DNA of 16,757 nt. It comes from Baffinella frigidus (taxonomy: Eukaryota; Cryptophyceae; Cryptomonadales; Baffinellaceae). This document shows, in pieces, positions 11,283-16,735 of the stretch. The stretch lies in NCBI GenBank assembly GCA_026770585.1, contig MU646627.1, forward strand, positions 315,070 to 331,826, in the 5' to 3' direction. Below the pieces are notes generated by a model. That model was given only the letters and a program-made list of their open reading frames with translations. It was not told where the DNA came from and searched no databases. Made by a program: the position numbers and the translations under genes. Within the stretch, counting starts at the first letter, position 1; each line of letters opens with the position of its first letter.

Positions 11283-14200
11283 ACCCTTAACCCTCAACCC
11301 TCAACCCTCAACCCTCAACCCTTAAACCTCAGCCCTACCCCCTAAACCCGGAACCTGAAGCCAGAATCCTGGAACCCGAAACCCGAAACCCGAAACCCGA
11401 AACCCGAAACCCGAAACCCGAAACACTCAACCCTTAACCCTCAACCCTCAACCCTCAACCCTTAACCCTCAGCCCTACCCCCTAAACCCAACACCAGAAA
11501 CCTGGAACCCGAAGCCCAAAACCCGAAACACGAAACCCGAAACCCAAAGCCCGAAATCCGAAACCCGAAACCCGAAACCCGAAGCCCAAAGCCCGAAACC
11601 CGAAACCCGAAACCTGAAACCCGAACCCCGAAGCCCAACACCCGAAACCCGAAAGCAGGTGCCACCTGATCGCATGCGGATCTCTTGCAATCGCCTGGTG
11701 GCCCTAAACCCTAAACCCTAAACCCTAAACCCTAAGCCCAAACCCCAAGCCCTAACCCCTCACCCCTCACCCCTGATCCCCACTAGCCCATAATCCCTGA
11801 CCCCTCACAATAAACCCTAAACCCTGAACCATAAGCCCTAAACCGTAAACCGTAAACTTCAACTCCTCAGCTCTCACCCCTCACCTTAAACCGTAAACCC
11901 TATCCATGAAACCTGAACCTTAAACCGTGAACCCTGACCCTGATCCCTGATCCTGAAGCCAAAACCCCAATCCCGAATCCCTAATATCCCACCCATGAAC
12001 ACCATGCCGCAGACCCTGAAGAATACACCCCAACCCTCAAACCCCAACCCTCAAACCTCACCCCAAACCCGAAACCCAAAACCCCAAACCCCACAAAAAC
12101 CAAACCCCAAACCTCGAACTCCAAACCCCGAAACCCCCCAACCCCCCAACCTTAAACCCAGAACCGGAATGACAGGCACGACCTGGAAAACAAGGTGGAT
12201 GGGGACTATGAGGTGCGCCAGTGCCTCAAAGTCGGGTTCAACCCTGAACCCTACACCCACACCCTAAACCCCAACCCCCGAACCACTAACCCCTAACCCC
12301 TTACCCCTGACCCCTGAACCATACATTCTAAACCCTAAACCCTGAACAATGAACCCTGAACCCTGAACCATAAACCCTCAACCATAAACCCTAAACCATA
12401 CACTCTAAACCCTAAGCCCTGAACCCTGAACCCTACACACTACGCAGTACACCCTACGCCCCACACCCTACACCCTACACCCTACACCCTACACCCTACA
12501 CCCTACACCCTACACCCTACACCCTACACCCTACACCAAACACCGAACACCAAACACCAAACACTCGAAACACTAAACATCAAAACCATCGTTCTTAAAC
12601 CGTGCAGTCCCCTAAACTCTGAACCTTAAACCCTAAACCCTAAACCCGAAACGATGAACCAGGCAGAACGCGGACGCAGAGGACAGGAAGTACATGTACC
12701 TGCACTGCTTCTCCTGGGCGTGGTGCACTCTCACAGGTCACCCCAAACTCACCGGGTCCCTTCATCAGATGTATCTCAGATTCAGGGGGGCGTTGGAGCC
12801 ATTATGTACATCTGGGACTTGAAATCTCTTCGTTGTGTACCGGAAGTTGTTAAGATGGACGGCTCCTGAGGGGGGGGAATCAAGAGACGCGACTAAAATC
12901 AAGAAACGCGACAAAACCCCCGAACCCCTCAAAACCTAAATCATGAACCACACTGTAAACCTTGAAACCTAAACTCTAACCTCTAACCCCTAAACCCTGA
13001 GCCCCGAACCCTCAACCCTAAACTCGAAAGTAGGATAGAGGGGAGAGTACGACCCCCAGACACCCCCAAACCCTAAACCCTAAACCCACAACCAGGATGG
13101 GGCGGGGGGCTCAACCCTAAACCTGGGGGGGTAAGAACCCCGCCGTGTGACAGCCACACACGGCGCGTGCCCATACACTCCTAACTCCTAAACACCCATA
13201 CACTATATACTCCTAACTTCTCCATATACTATATCCTCCTAACTCCTAAACAGCCATATACCACAGCGATATACTAACTCCTCAACCCGAAATCAGGATG
13301 GGGGGGGGAGTACGAGCCTCAGACAGCTTTGCATGACGCCTGGACTCTCGCGAACCAGGTACTGCGGTTGGTGGTTCGGGTTTAGAGTTTAGGGGTTTAA
13401 AGTTAGGGGTTTGGGGTTTAGATTGTAGGGCTAAGGGTTTAAGGGTTAGGGCTTAGAGTTCTAGCGTTTAGGGGTTGGGGTTTAGATTGTAGGTTTTAGG
13501 GGTTGGAGTTTAGGGTTCAGGGGTTTAGGGCTTAGGGTTCAGGACCTTGAATCATCATTTTTAATTGCCTGTTGGCAGTGAAACTCACTACGCCAGCGCT
13601 GTTCTAGTCCTAGTATGATCCTGCTGCGTCATTCGCTCAGTAATTTACTGAGACACAGGCTCGGTGGGGACGCATGCATGGTGGCAAGCCGTGTTGGTAT
13701 CACTGAAGGTCTCTCTCTATCAAGTGATTGGAGTGTTCGCGTACATGTTCTTCCAGAAGGATTGGTGGGTCTGGCACTGAAATTATATGCGGCTCTGGCT
13801 AGGCGGCATCGCTCAGGGCCCGTCAGAGTCGCTTCACTCCACACAAACGATTTGCTTGGGGTCGAGTTGACTAATTATGCGTCCAGACTCGGATTCCGGG
13901 CCGACGCGGGACCCCGGGTGCCAATCGGCGCTGCAGTCGTTCTGACCAAAAATGCATGTACATATTCGGGGAGATCGTTTCGATCATGCAGAATTTCGAT
14001 CTCACCTCCTTCTGTGAAAATTACCACACAGTTAACTACAACATTACGACACATTCACTACAACATTACTACACTGTTTACTTCAAAATTACTACACGAT
14101 TTACACTCCTGAACCCCAACCCCTAAACCTAGGTGATCGGGGTGTTTGCGTACATGTACATATTCGGGGAGATCGTGTCGATCATGCAGAACTTCGATCT

Positions 14201-14419
14201 GACATCCGCGTCTTTCAACGCCCGCCGCGATATGGTCCCAACCCCTAAACCCTAAACCCTATACCCCTAAACCCTAAACCCTAAACTCTAAACCCTAAAC
14301 CCTAAACCCTAAACCCTCAACCCTCAACCCTAAACCCTAAACCCTAAACCCTAAACCCTTCCCCTCTCATTGATATGGTGAACCCTAGGGTTGTGGGTTT
14401 CGGGTTTCAACCCTAGGGT

Positions 14420-14486
<67 letters not shown>

Positions 14487-16597
14487 GGTAAGGGTTCGGG
14501 GTTTAGGGATTATGGTCCTCCTCGCGTCCCGGCTCGAGGACAGACATGCAATCTACATGTCTGTTTCAAACTGACTTGTTTGCGGGTCTAAACTATAAAA
14601 CCTAACCCCGAAACGGTTTCGCCTCCCAGGTGAACACGTTCCTGACAACGCGGGCGGTCCCGAAAGATGTCAAGATCCGCGTCAACGCCTACTTCGAAGC
14701 CCTCTGGTACCCCTGGCAGAGCCTTCCAGAGCCTTCCACAGCCTTCCACAGCCTTTCAGAGCCTGCCAGCGTCTGTCACGGCCCGCCCCGAACGCTTCCA
14801 GCCCTGCCAGAGCCTGCCAGAGCACGACGCGAGCGCTTCCAGCCCTGCCAGATCACGCCAGATCACACGCGGGGATTTCAGAATCCGACGTTTCATTTCA
14901 ACCCTGGGACTATACTCTCTGAACCCTGACTCGTAAACCCTGGAACCAGGGCGCACAAGCGAGGAATGGACGAGCACACAGTCCTGGACTCGCTGCCGGA
15001 TTTCCTCAGGTTTTGAACACCTCAACCCTAAACCCGAAACCCCAAACCCAAACCCCAAACCCCGAGACCTGAAGCCGCAAACTCTCCCCCACATTCTTGC
15101 TCACGTGGGCTGCCCCTACCCTCACCCTGCAACCGTAATCCGTGATTCCTAACGCAGGCACGATCTCTCGTATCATCTGAACAAGCAGTTCCTGGACAAA
15201 GTGCCGATGTTCATTGGCGCGGATGCAGGTACATCCGGAACCCGAAACCCGAAACCCGAAACCTGAAACCCGAAACCCGGAACCCGAAATCCGAAACCCA
15301 AAACAAGAAACAAGAACCCGAAACCCGAAACCCGAAACCTGAAACCCGAACCCGTATTACTTGCACTCCTCACCCCAAAACCGAAACCCGAAACCCGAAT
15401 CCAGTGGCGCTGATGGAGATCAACCGGTACCTGGTGCACGAAGTCCTCACTGCCGGTAACCTCTCATCCCTAAACCTTAAACCCTAAACCCTAAACCCTA
15501 AACCCTAAACCCTAAACCCTAAACCTTAAACCCTAAACCCTAGACCCTAAACCCTAAACACCAAACACCAATCCGTAGGGCCCTAGGGTGGTGTGTGTTG
15601 GTGTTTTCGAGAAGGTTCAAAACCGCAACCGCAACCCCTACACCCTAGACCCTACACCCCACACCCCATCAAACCCCAAACCCCAAACCCTAAACCCGAA
15701 CGCAGGCGAGTGTGTTGTGAGGAGCGGGGAGCTGGGCCGATCCATATACTTCGTTATCTCGGGTACCCGAAACCCTACACCCAACACCCGAAGCCCAGAC
15801 CCCAAAACCTAAACCCGAAATCCAAAACTCTAGACCCTCAACCCCAAACCGCAACCCTAAACCAGGGTCTCTGGCGATTCTGGATGATGAGGGGCAGAGC
15901 AAGATCAACCTGTTCGAAGGTAAACCCCATACCCTAAACTCTAAACCCTAAACCCTAAATTTCTTTGAAGGGTCGGTCTAACTCTAAAACCCAAACCCCA
16001 AACCCCAAACCAGGTTCGGTGTTCGGCGAAGTCTCGATCCTGCTCAACATCCCATCGCCCCACACGGTCACTCCTCCTCTCTCGTCACCGCCCTCCTCTC
16101 TCCGCACAGCCTCCTCTCTCCGCACAGCTGCCTTTCTCCCCCGGATTTTCGGGGGTGGGGCTTCCAAACGTTTGGCATTTTTTCCGGGTGATAATCAGCT
16201 TTGGACCGAATCCCGAAGGCACCGGTGACTGCTAAGTGACTTAATGCTTAGGAAGACAGATATACGGCTACCTGGAAAAGAGATTTCAGCCTCCCATGGC
16301 GCGAGGCCAGTCCGCTGAAACCACTTCGGCGACCAAGTGGATCCGGACCAGTTTCATCTCGGAAGATAACTGAATCAGTTTCTATTCAATAGGAGGTCCA
16401 AAAGGAGAAAATATATAGGGCATAGTAAATTTAATAAGGCCTCCTAGTTAGATGAAATCGCTAATTAGGGAACTGGTTCAGTTATCTTTGGAGATGAAGT
16501 TGGTTGTGAATAAAGAAGTGTCTCGCTCTTGCAGATCAAGGCGACGCAGACGTGCGACGTCTTCTCGCTCGCCCTCGAGGACTACGTCGAACTTCAC
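7968..16597 (+). CDS. Cyclic-nucleotide-gated-type cation channel, multi-exon, 3' end outside window
   Basis: Sure exons: 11139-11215, 11659-11697, 12176-12230, 12667-12736, 13297-13358, 14133-14234, 14630-14706, 14950-15009, 15158-15228, 15405-15455, 15706-15762, 15866-15919, 16014-16066 and 16535-16597. Every junction closes in frame through phases 0, 1 and 2. Probable upstream exons are 7968-8135, 8411-8434, 9337-9366 and 10304-10336. The order is S5 (RYLFWLHFWCHLIAC), turret, pore helix (YMYLHCFSWAWCTLT), filter (GWGGEYEP), S6 (VIGVFAYMYIFGEIVSIM), C-linker (FLTTRAVPKDVKIRV) and CNBD (RSGELGRSIYFVISG, FGEVSILLNI). The C-linker F-x-AR-x-D and W-x-x-K-x-x-x-DE pattern is close to animal CNG channels; HCN/EAG-type is the alternative. 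Expected to sit in a membrane and gate cations. S1-S4 were not found. Confidence 0.85.
8136..8410. other. Non-repetitive stretch, candidate first channel intron
   Basis: Unique sequence ending in a pyrimidine tract and CTCGCAG acceptor. A GTTGAC/GTCAAC inverted pair lies at 8230-8265. No exon or known element is visible inside. Confidence 0.45.
8411..8434 (+). CDS. Candidate 24-nt channel microexon
   Basis: A pyrimidine-rich tract ends in TTCTCGCAG, followed by 24 nt encoding GMLQSRAS and then GTAAACG. Phase 0 on both sides fits the exon ending at 8135. It is very short, so splice-site strength is the only support. Confidence 0.4.
8444..9010. repeat. Large CCCTCAA/CCCTACA/CCCTGCA block
   Basis: About 570 bases of variants built on ACCCT with CAA, ACA or GCA steps. 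Here the plus strand becomes C-rich, opposite to the left half of the window. Confidence 0.95.
9035..9105. repeat. Short tandem repeat of CAGCTACCCGAAACG type
   Basis: About four units of 15-16 bp (GCCAGCTACCCGAAAC, GCCAGCTGCCCGAAAC and variants). Confidence 0.8.
9125..9332. repeat. CCCTAAA block
   Basis: Degenerate CCCTAAACCC/CCCTGAACCC repeats ending at the acceptor of the 9337 microexon. Confidence 0.92.
9337..9366 (+). CDS. Candidate 30-nt channel microexon
   Basis: After CCCTAAACCC-type repeats and an AAGCAG acceptor, 30 nt encode EHRRGVLDRK before an AAG|GTATCG donor; phase 0 both sides. A basic linker before S1 would be normal, but no family motif is present. Confidence 0.35.
9367..9667. 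other. Unique intron DNA
   Basis: About 300 non-repetitive bases with open frames on both strands but no recognisable protein motif. I do not support a gene here. Confidence 0.4.
9668..9732. repeat. Dispersed repeat, copy 2
   Basis: Same family as 4888-4950. A perfect palindrome GGCCCGAATCGGGCC follows at 9733-9747, and AAGGGATT/AATCCCTT pieces lie outside at 9629 and 9751, suggesting a small inverted-repeat element. Confidence 0.72.
9961..10080. repeat. 30-bp tandem repeat, four copies
   Basis: The unit is TGTGCCCCCATTAACCGCGG followed by ATAGCGTTCG, with few differences between copies. The 30-bp period keeps a minus-strand frame open (LSAVNGGTRT-like), but that strand has no other coding support. 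Confidence 0.93.
10083..10298. repeat. CCCTAAA/CCCTGAA block
   Basis: Includes five exact CCCTAAA units at 10234-10270 just before the pre-S1 exon. A near-identical stretch of mixed units recurs at 12330-12440, so it was copied as a block. Confidence 0.92.
10304..10336 (+). CDS. Probable pre-S1 channel exon (VDPSS)
   Basis: A GACCAG acceptor, 33 nt encoding VDPSSGTRVTK, then AAG|GTCCAACC; phase 0 both sides. CNG and EAG-type channels have a conserved V-x-DP-S-x-x-x-x-x-x-W segment just before S1, so this looks like its first half. The tryptophan and S1 itself should follow but are not recognisable downstream. Confidence 0.6.
10348..10377. repeat. 11-bp perfect hairpin in repeats
   Basis: Arms GAACCCCAACC (10348-10358) and GGTTGGGGTTC (10367-10377) with loop CCTAAAAA; a local inversion of the telomere-like repeat. 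Confidence 0.85.
10380..10725. repeat. Degenerate CCCTAAA block
   Basis: Telomere-like variants where channel segments S1-S4 would be expected. Unique pieces (10428-10475, 10615-10690) show no hydrophobic exon. Confidence 0.88.
10757..10894. mobile_element. 138-bp MITE with CCACTTAGCAG ends
   Basis: Left end CCACTTAGCAGTCACCGGT, right end the inverted TCGGTCGCTGCTAAGTGG. The inside holds a perfect hairpin TTTCACCTTGA/TCAAGGTGAAA at 10849-10871. One end recurs alone at 16213-16232. Confidence 0.8.
10895..11064. other. Unique pyrimidine-rich intron DNA
   Basis: Follows the MITE. A frame reading IFFSFVIASEP at about 10930-10965 is hydrophobic but lacks convincing splice sites and family similarity. 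Confidence 0.4.
11139..11215 (+). CDS. Channel exon: S4-S5 linker and start of S5
   Basis: A 77-nt exon after AAGATAG, ending TTTCTG|GTCAAC in phase 2. It begins MLMRFGIPLHFETVRI and ends LRYLFWLHF. A basic linker running into a hydrophobic helix with H-F-W matches the S5 I-H-W pattern of CNG channels. A pure CCCTCAA array starts directly at the donor. Confidence 0.8.
11216..11460. repeat. CCCTCAA array then CCCGAAA array
   Basis: About 14 nearly exact CCCTCAA units (11218-11330), a transition, then seven CCCGAAA units (11379-11425) and CCCTCAA again. It starts at the S5 exon donor. Confidence 0.95.
11461..11655. repeat. CCCGAAA/CCCGAAG array
   Basis: Runs into the acceptor of exon 11659. 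It starts with a block repeating 11325-11355 (CCCTCAGCCCTACCCCCTAAA), so the arrays were duplicated as larger units. Confidence 0.92.
11659..11697 (+). CDS. Channel exon: rest of S5
   Basis: A 39-nt exon, acceptor AAAGCAG, donor CTG|GTGGCC, phase 2 both sides. It completes a tryptophan and reads CHLIACGSLAIA, a hydrophobic helix continuation. It restores the frame between the S5 start and the turret exon. Confidence 0.8.
11699..12165. repeat. Long CCCTAAA/CCCTGAA/CCCCAAA block
   Basis: About 470 bases of mixed telomere-like variants between S5 and turret exons; no exon recognised. Confidence 0.92.
12176..12230 (+). CDS. Channel exon: S5-pore turret
   Basis: A 55-nt exon, acceptor ATGACAG, donor AAA|GTCGGG. 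After completing a tryptophan it reads HDLENKVDGDYEVRQCLK, acidic and hydrophilic as expected of an extracellular turret. Not conserved, but phases on both sides fit. A further GT lies inside (after GACTATGAG), so the exact donor is less certain. Confidence 0.65.
12231..12650. repeat. CCCTAAA and CCCTACA arrays
   Basis: Ten or so exact CCCTACA units at 12466-12535 in a wider block; 12330-12440 is nearly identical to 10090-10200. Confidence 0.93.
12667..12736 (+). CDS. Channel exon: pore helix
   Basis: A 70-nt exon after a CCAGGCAG acceptor, ending ACAG|GTCACC in phase 1. It begins NADAEDRKYMYLHCFSWAW and ends CTLT. RKY-x-Y followed by a W and TLT is the pore-helix signature shared with CNG channels. 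The sequence after the donor stays open until about 12869 but loses similarity, which supports the splice. Confidence 0.85.
12737..12905. other. Unique intron DNA after the pore-helix donor
   Basis: Non-repetitive; the pore-helix frame's neighbour stays open to a stop near 12869 but shows no channel similarity. Confidence 0.45.
13024..13064 (+). pseudogene. Diverged copy of filter exon (1)
   Basis: In the filter exon's frame the tryptophan codon is TAG, followed by R, then GEYDPQT against GEYEPQT. The codon count across the G-rich filter is unchanged. Confidence 0.75.
13086..13113 (+). pseudogene. Short copy of filter exon start (2)
   Basis: Repeats the ACAACCAGGATGGGG junction and poly-G, then passes into CCCTAAA repeats. 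Confidence 0.55.
13170..13285. repeat. Tandem repeat CCTAACTCCTAAACA...CATACACTATA
   Basis: About three irregular units of roughly 35-45 bp, AT-richer than surroundings, just before the filter exon. Confidence 0.8.
13297..13358 (+). CDS. Channel exon: selectivity filter
   Basis: A 62-nt exon, acceptor AATCAG, donor CAG|GTACTG. Joined to the pore-helix exon it reads TLTGWGGEYEPQT and then ALHDAWTLANQ. It sits exactly where TVGYGD (K+ channels) or TIGETPP (CNG channels) is expected, but neither is present. A run of nine G encodes the two glycines and parts of the W and E codons. Diverged copies lie at 13024-13064 and 13086-13113. Confidence 0.82.
13375..13545. repeat. TTTAGGG block, inverted relative to gene trend
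   Basis: G-rich plus-strand repeats within the right gene, one of two such reversals there. It contains two copies of GGGGTTTAGATTGTAGG. Confidence 0.9.
13722..14009 (+). pseudogene. Second S6 exon copy, split by an insertion
   Basis: 13722-13748 encodes VIGVFAYM and 13954-14009 encodes YIFGEIVSIMQNFDLTS, together most of the intact S6 exon at 14133-14234. The seven differences in these codons are all third-position and synonymous. The intervening 205 bases match nothing I know. The acceptor is damaged, so the copy looks dead now. Confidence 0.82.
14015..14108. repeat. AAAATTACTACAC tandem-like repeat
   Basis: Four degenerate AT-rich units. The same 13-mer occurs at 7618-7630 and, inverted, within the element at 1190-1391. 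Confidence 0.7.
14133..14234 (+). CDS. Channel exon: S6 and start of C-linker
   Basis: A 102-nt phase-0 exon after CCTAG, ending ATG|GTCCCA. It begins VIGVFAYMYIFGEIVSIMQN and ends SFNARRDM. The hydrophobic S6 with G-x-I-x-x-I and the F-x-AR-x-D C-linker start match CNG channels closely. A split, diverged second copy lies upstream at 13722-13748 and 13954-14009. Confidence 0.93.
14235..14515. repeat. CCCTAAA array meeting an inverted TTGAGGG array
   Basis: CCCTAAA/CCCTCAA units to 14365, then after AACCCTAGGGTT palindromes (14381-14392, 14409-14420) ten or so exact GGGTTGA units in opposite orientation. Confidence 0.95.
14535..14570. repeat. Small hairpin ACAGACATG/CATGTCTGT
   Basis: A 9-bp perfect inverted repeat with a short loop, in unique sequence of the intron before the C-linker exon. 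Confidence 0.7.
14630..14706 (+). CDS. Channel exon: C-linker A
   Basis: A 77-nt exon, acceptor CTCCCAG, donor CTG|GTACCC, phase 0 in and 2 out. It reads VNTFLTTRAVPKDVKIRVN and then AYFEALW. The basic R-x-V-x-KD-x-x-x-RV followed by YF-x-x-LW is the canonical CNG/HCN C-linker helix. Confidence 0.93.
14714..14875. repeat. AGAGCCTTCC/AGCCCTGCCAG tandem repeats
   Basis: Decamer-like CAGAGCCTTC units, then two copies of a CGCTTCCAGCCCTGCCAGA unit. The open frames across it are repeat-driven. Confidence 0.85.
14950..15009 (+). CDS. Channel exon: C-linker B
   Basis: A 60-nt exon, acceptor AACCAG, donor CAG|GTTTTG. It reads AHKRGMDEHTVLDSLPDFL and completes an arginine with the next exon. The K-x-x-x-DE-x-x-x-L-x-x-LP-x-x-LR pattern is the conserved C-linker hinge. 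Confidence 0.93.
15158..15228 (+). CDS. Channel exon: C-linker end / CNBD start
   Basis: A 71-nt exon, acceptor AACGCAG, donor GCAG|GTACATC. It begins HDLSYHLNKQFLDKVPMF and ends IGADA. This is the helix leading into the CNBD (V-P-x-F near its end), well conserved across CNG/HCN channels. Confidence 0.92.
15238..15400. repeat. CCCGAAA intron
   Basis: Almost the whole intron between two CNBD exons is CCCGAAA and variants. Confidence 0.93.
15405..15455 (+). CDS. Channel exon: CNBD first beta strands
   Basis: A 51-nt exon, acceptor AATCCAG, donor CCG|GTAACC, phases 1 and 1. It reads (V)ALMEINRYLVHEVLTA with split codons at both ends. It matches the CNBD segment before G-[DE]-x-[IV]-x-x-x-G. 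Confidence 0.9.
15465..15700. repeat. CCCTAAA intron
   Basis: About ten CCCTAAA units, a short unique piece (15575-15625), then CCCCAAA variants up to the acceptor. Confidence 0.93.
15706..15762 (+). CDS. Channel exon: CNBD beta roll
   Basis: A 57-nt exon, acceptor AACGCAG, donor CGG|GTACCC. It reads (G)ECVVRSGELGRSIYFVIS. The G-E-x-V-x-x-x-GE-x-G-x-x-x-YF-[VI] motif is diagnostic of cyclic-nucleotide-binding domains. Confidence 0.94.
15763..15865. repeat. 103-nt intron made of telomere-like variants
   Basis: Starts GTACCCGAAACCC and ends AAACCAG; nearly every base belongs to a CCC-A repeat. Confidence 0.93.
15866..15919 (+). CDS. Channel exon: CNBD middle strands
   Basis: A 54-nt exon, acceptor ACCAG, donor AAG|GTAAAC. 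It reads (G)SLAILDDEGQSKINLFE. G-x-L-x-[IV]-x-x-[DE]-G is the standard CNBD segment before the phosphate-binding cassette. Confidence 0.92.
15920..16013. repeat. 94-nt telomere-like intron
   Basis: GTAAACCCC to AAACCAG, CCCTAAA/CCCCAAA variants around a short unique piece. Confidence 0.92.
16014..16066 (+). CDS. Channel exon: phosphate-binding cassette
   Basis: A 53-nt exon, acceptor ACCAG, donor ACG|GTCACT. It reads (G)SVFGEVSILLNIPSPHT. FGE-x-[SA]-[IL]-L opens the phosphate-binding cassette. The arginine usually found just before T/A is histidine here, and the loop is shorter than in vertebrate CNG channels. Confidence 0.92.
16067..16346. other. Unique part of the longest late intron, with MITE end
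   Basis: Contains a CTCCTCTCTCCGCACAG tandem (16094-16130), a hairpin CCCCCGGA/TTTTCGGGGG near 16139-16155, a solo copy of the 10757-element end at 16213-16232 (ACCGGTGACTGCTAAGTGA), and a CCACTT/AAGTGG palindrome at 16321-16340. Confidence 0.6.
16347..16504. mobile_element. 158-bp foldback element
   Basis: The left arm starts ACCAGTTTCATCTCGGAAGA and the right arm is its inverted, about 80 percent identical partner; an inner GGAGGTC/GGCCTCC pair extends it. AT-rich, no clear target duplication. It ends 31 bases before an exon. Confidence 0.75.
16535..16597 (+). CDS. Channel exon: CNBD end (C helix follows outside window)
   Basis: A 63-nt exon, acceptor TTGCAG, donor CAC|GTTTGC. It reads IKATQTCDVFSLALEDYVEL and H. 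C-D-[VL]-F-x-L-x-x-[DE]-[DY] is the last beta strand and start of the C-terminal helix. The following intron turns into a CCCTCAA array that reaches the window end, so the rest of the protein lies outside. Confidence 0.9.
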
Positions 16598-16607
16598 GTT
16601 TGCCCTG

Positions 16608-16612
16608 AAACC

Positions 16613-16651
<39 letters not shown>

Positions 16652-16675
16652 ACCCTTAACCCTCAACCCTCAACC

Positions 16676-16735
<60 letters not shown>

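Noticed and set aside
11462-11690. Minus-strand frames encoding GFGFRVSGF repeats
   Set aside because: Pure translation of the CCCGAAA repeat; the true feature is the intron and the plus-strand S5 exon at 11659.
12737-12869. Extension of the pore-helix frame through its donor
   Set aside because: The neighbouring frame loses all channel similarity after the GT, while the filter exon at 13297 joins exactly in phase.
13749-13953. Intron inside the duplicate S6 exon
   Set aside because: A GT lies near the left break but no AG precedes the right part at the needed position, so an insertion is more likely than a spliced intron.
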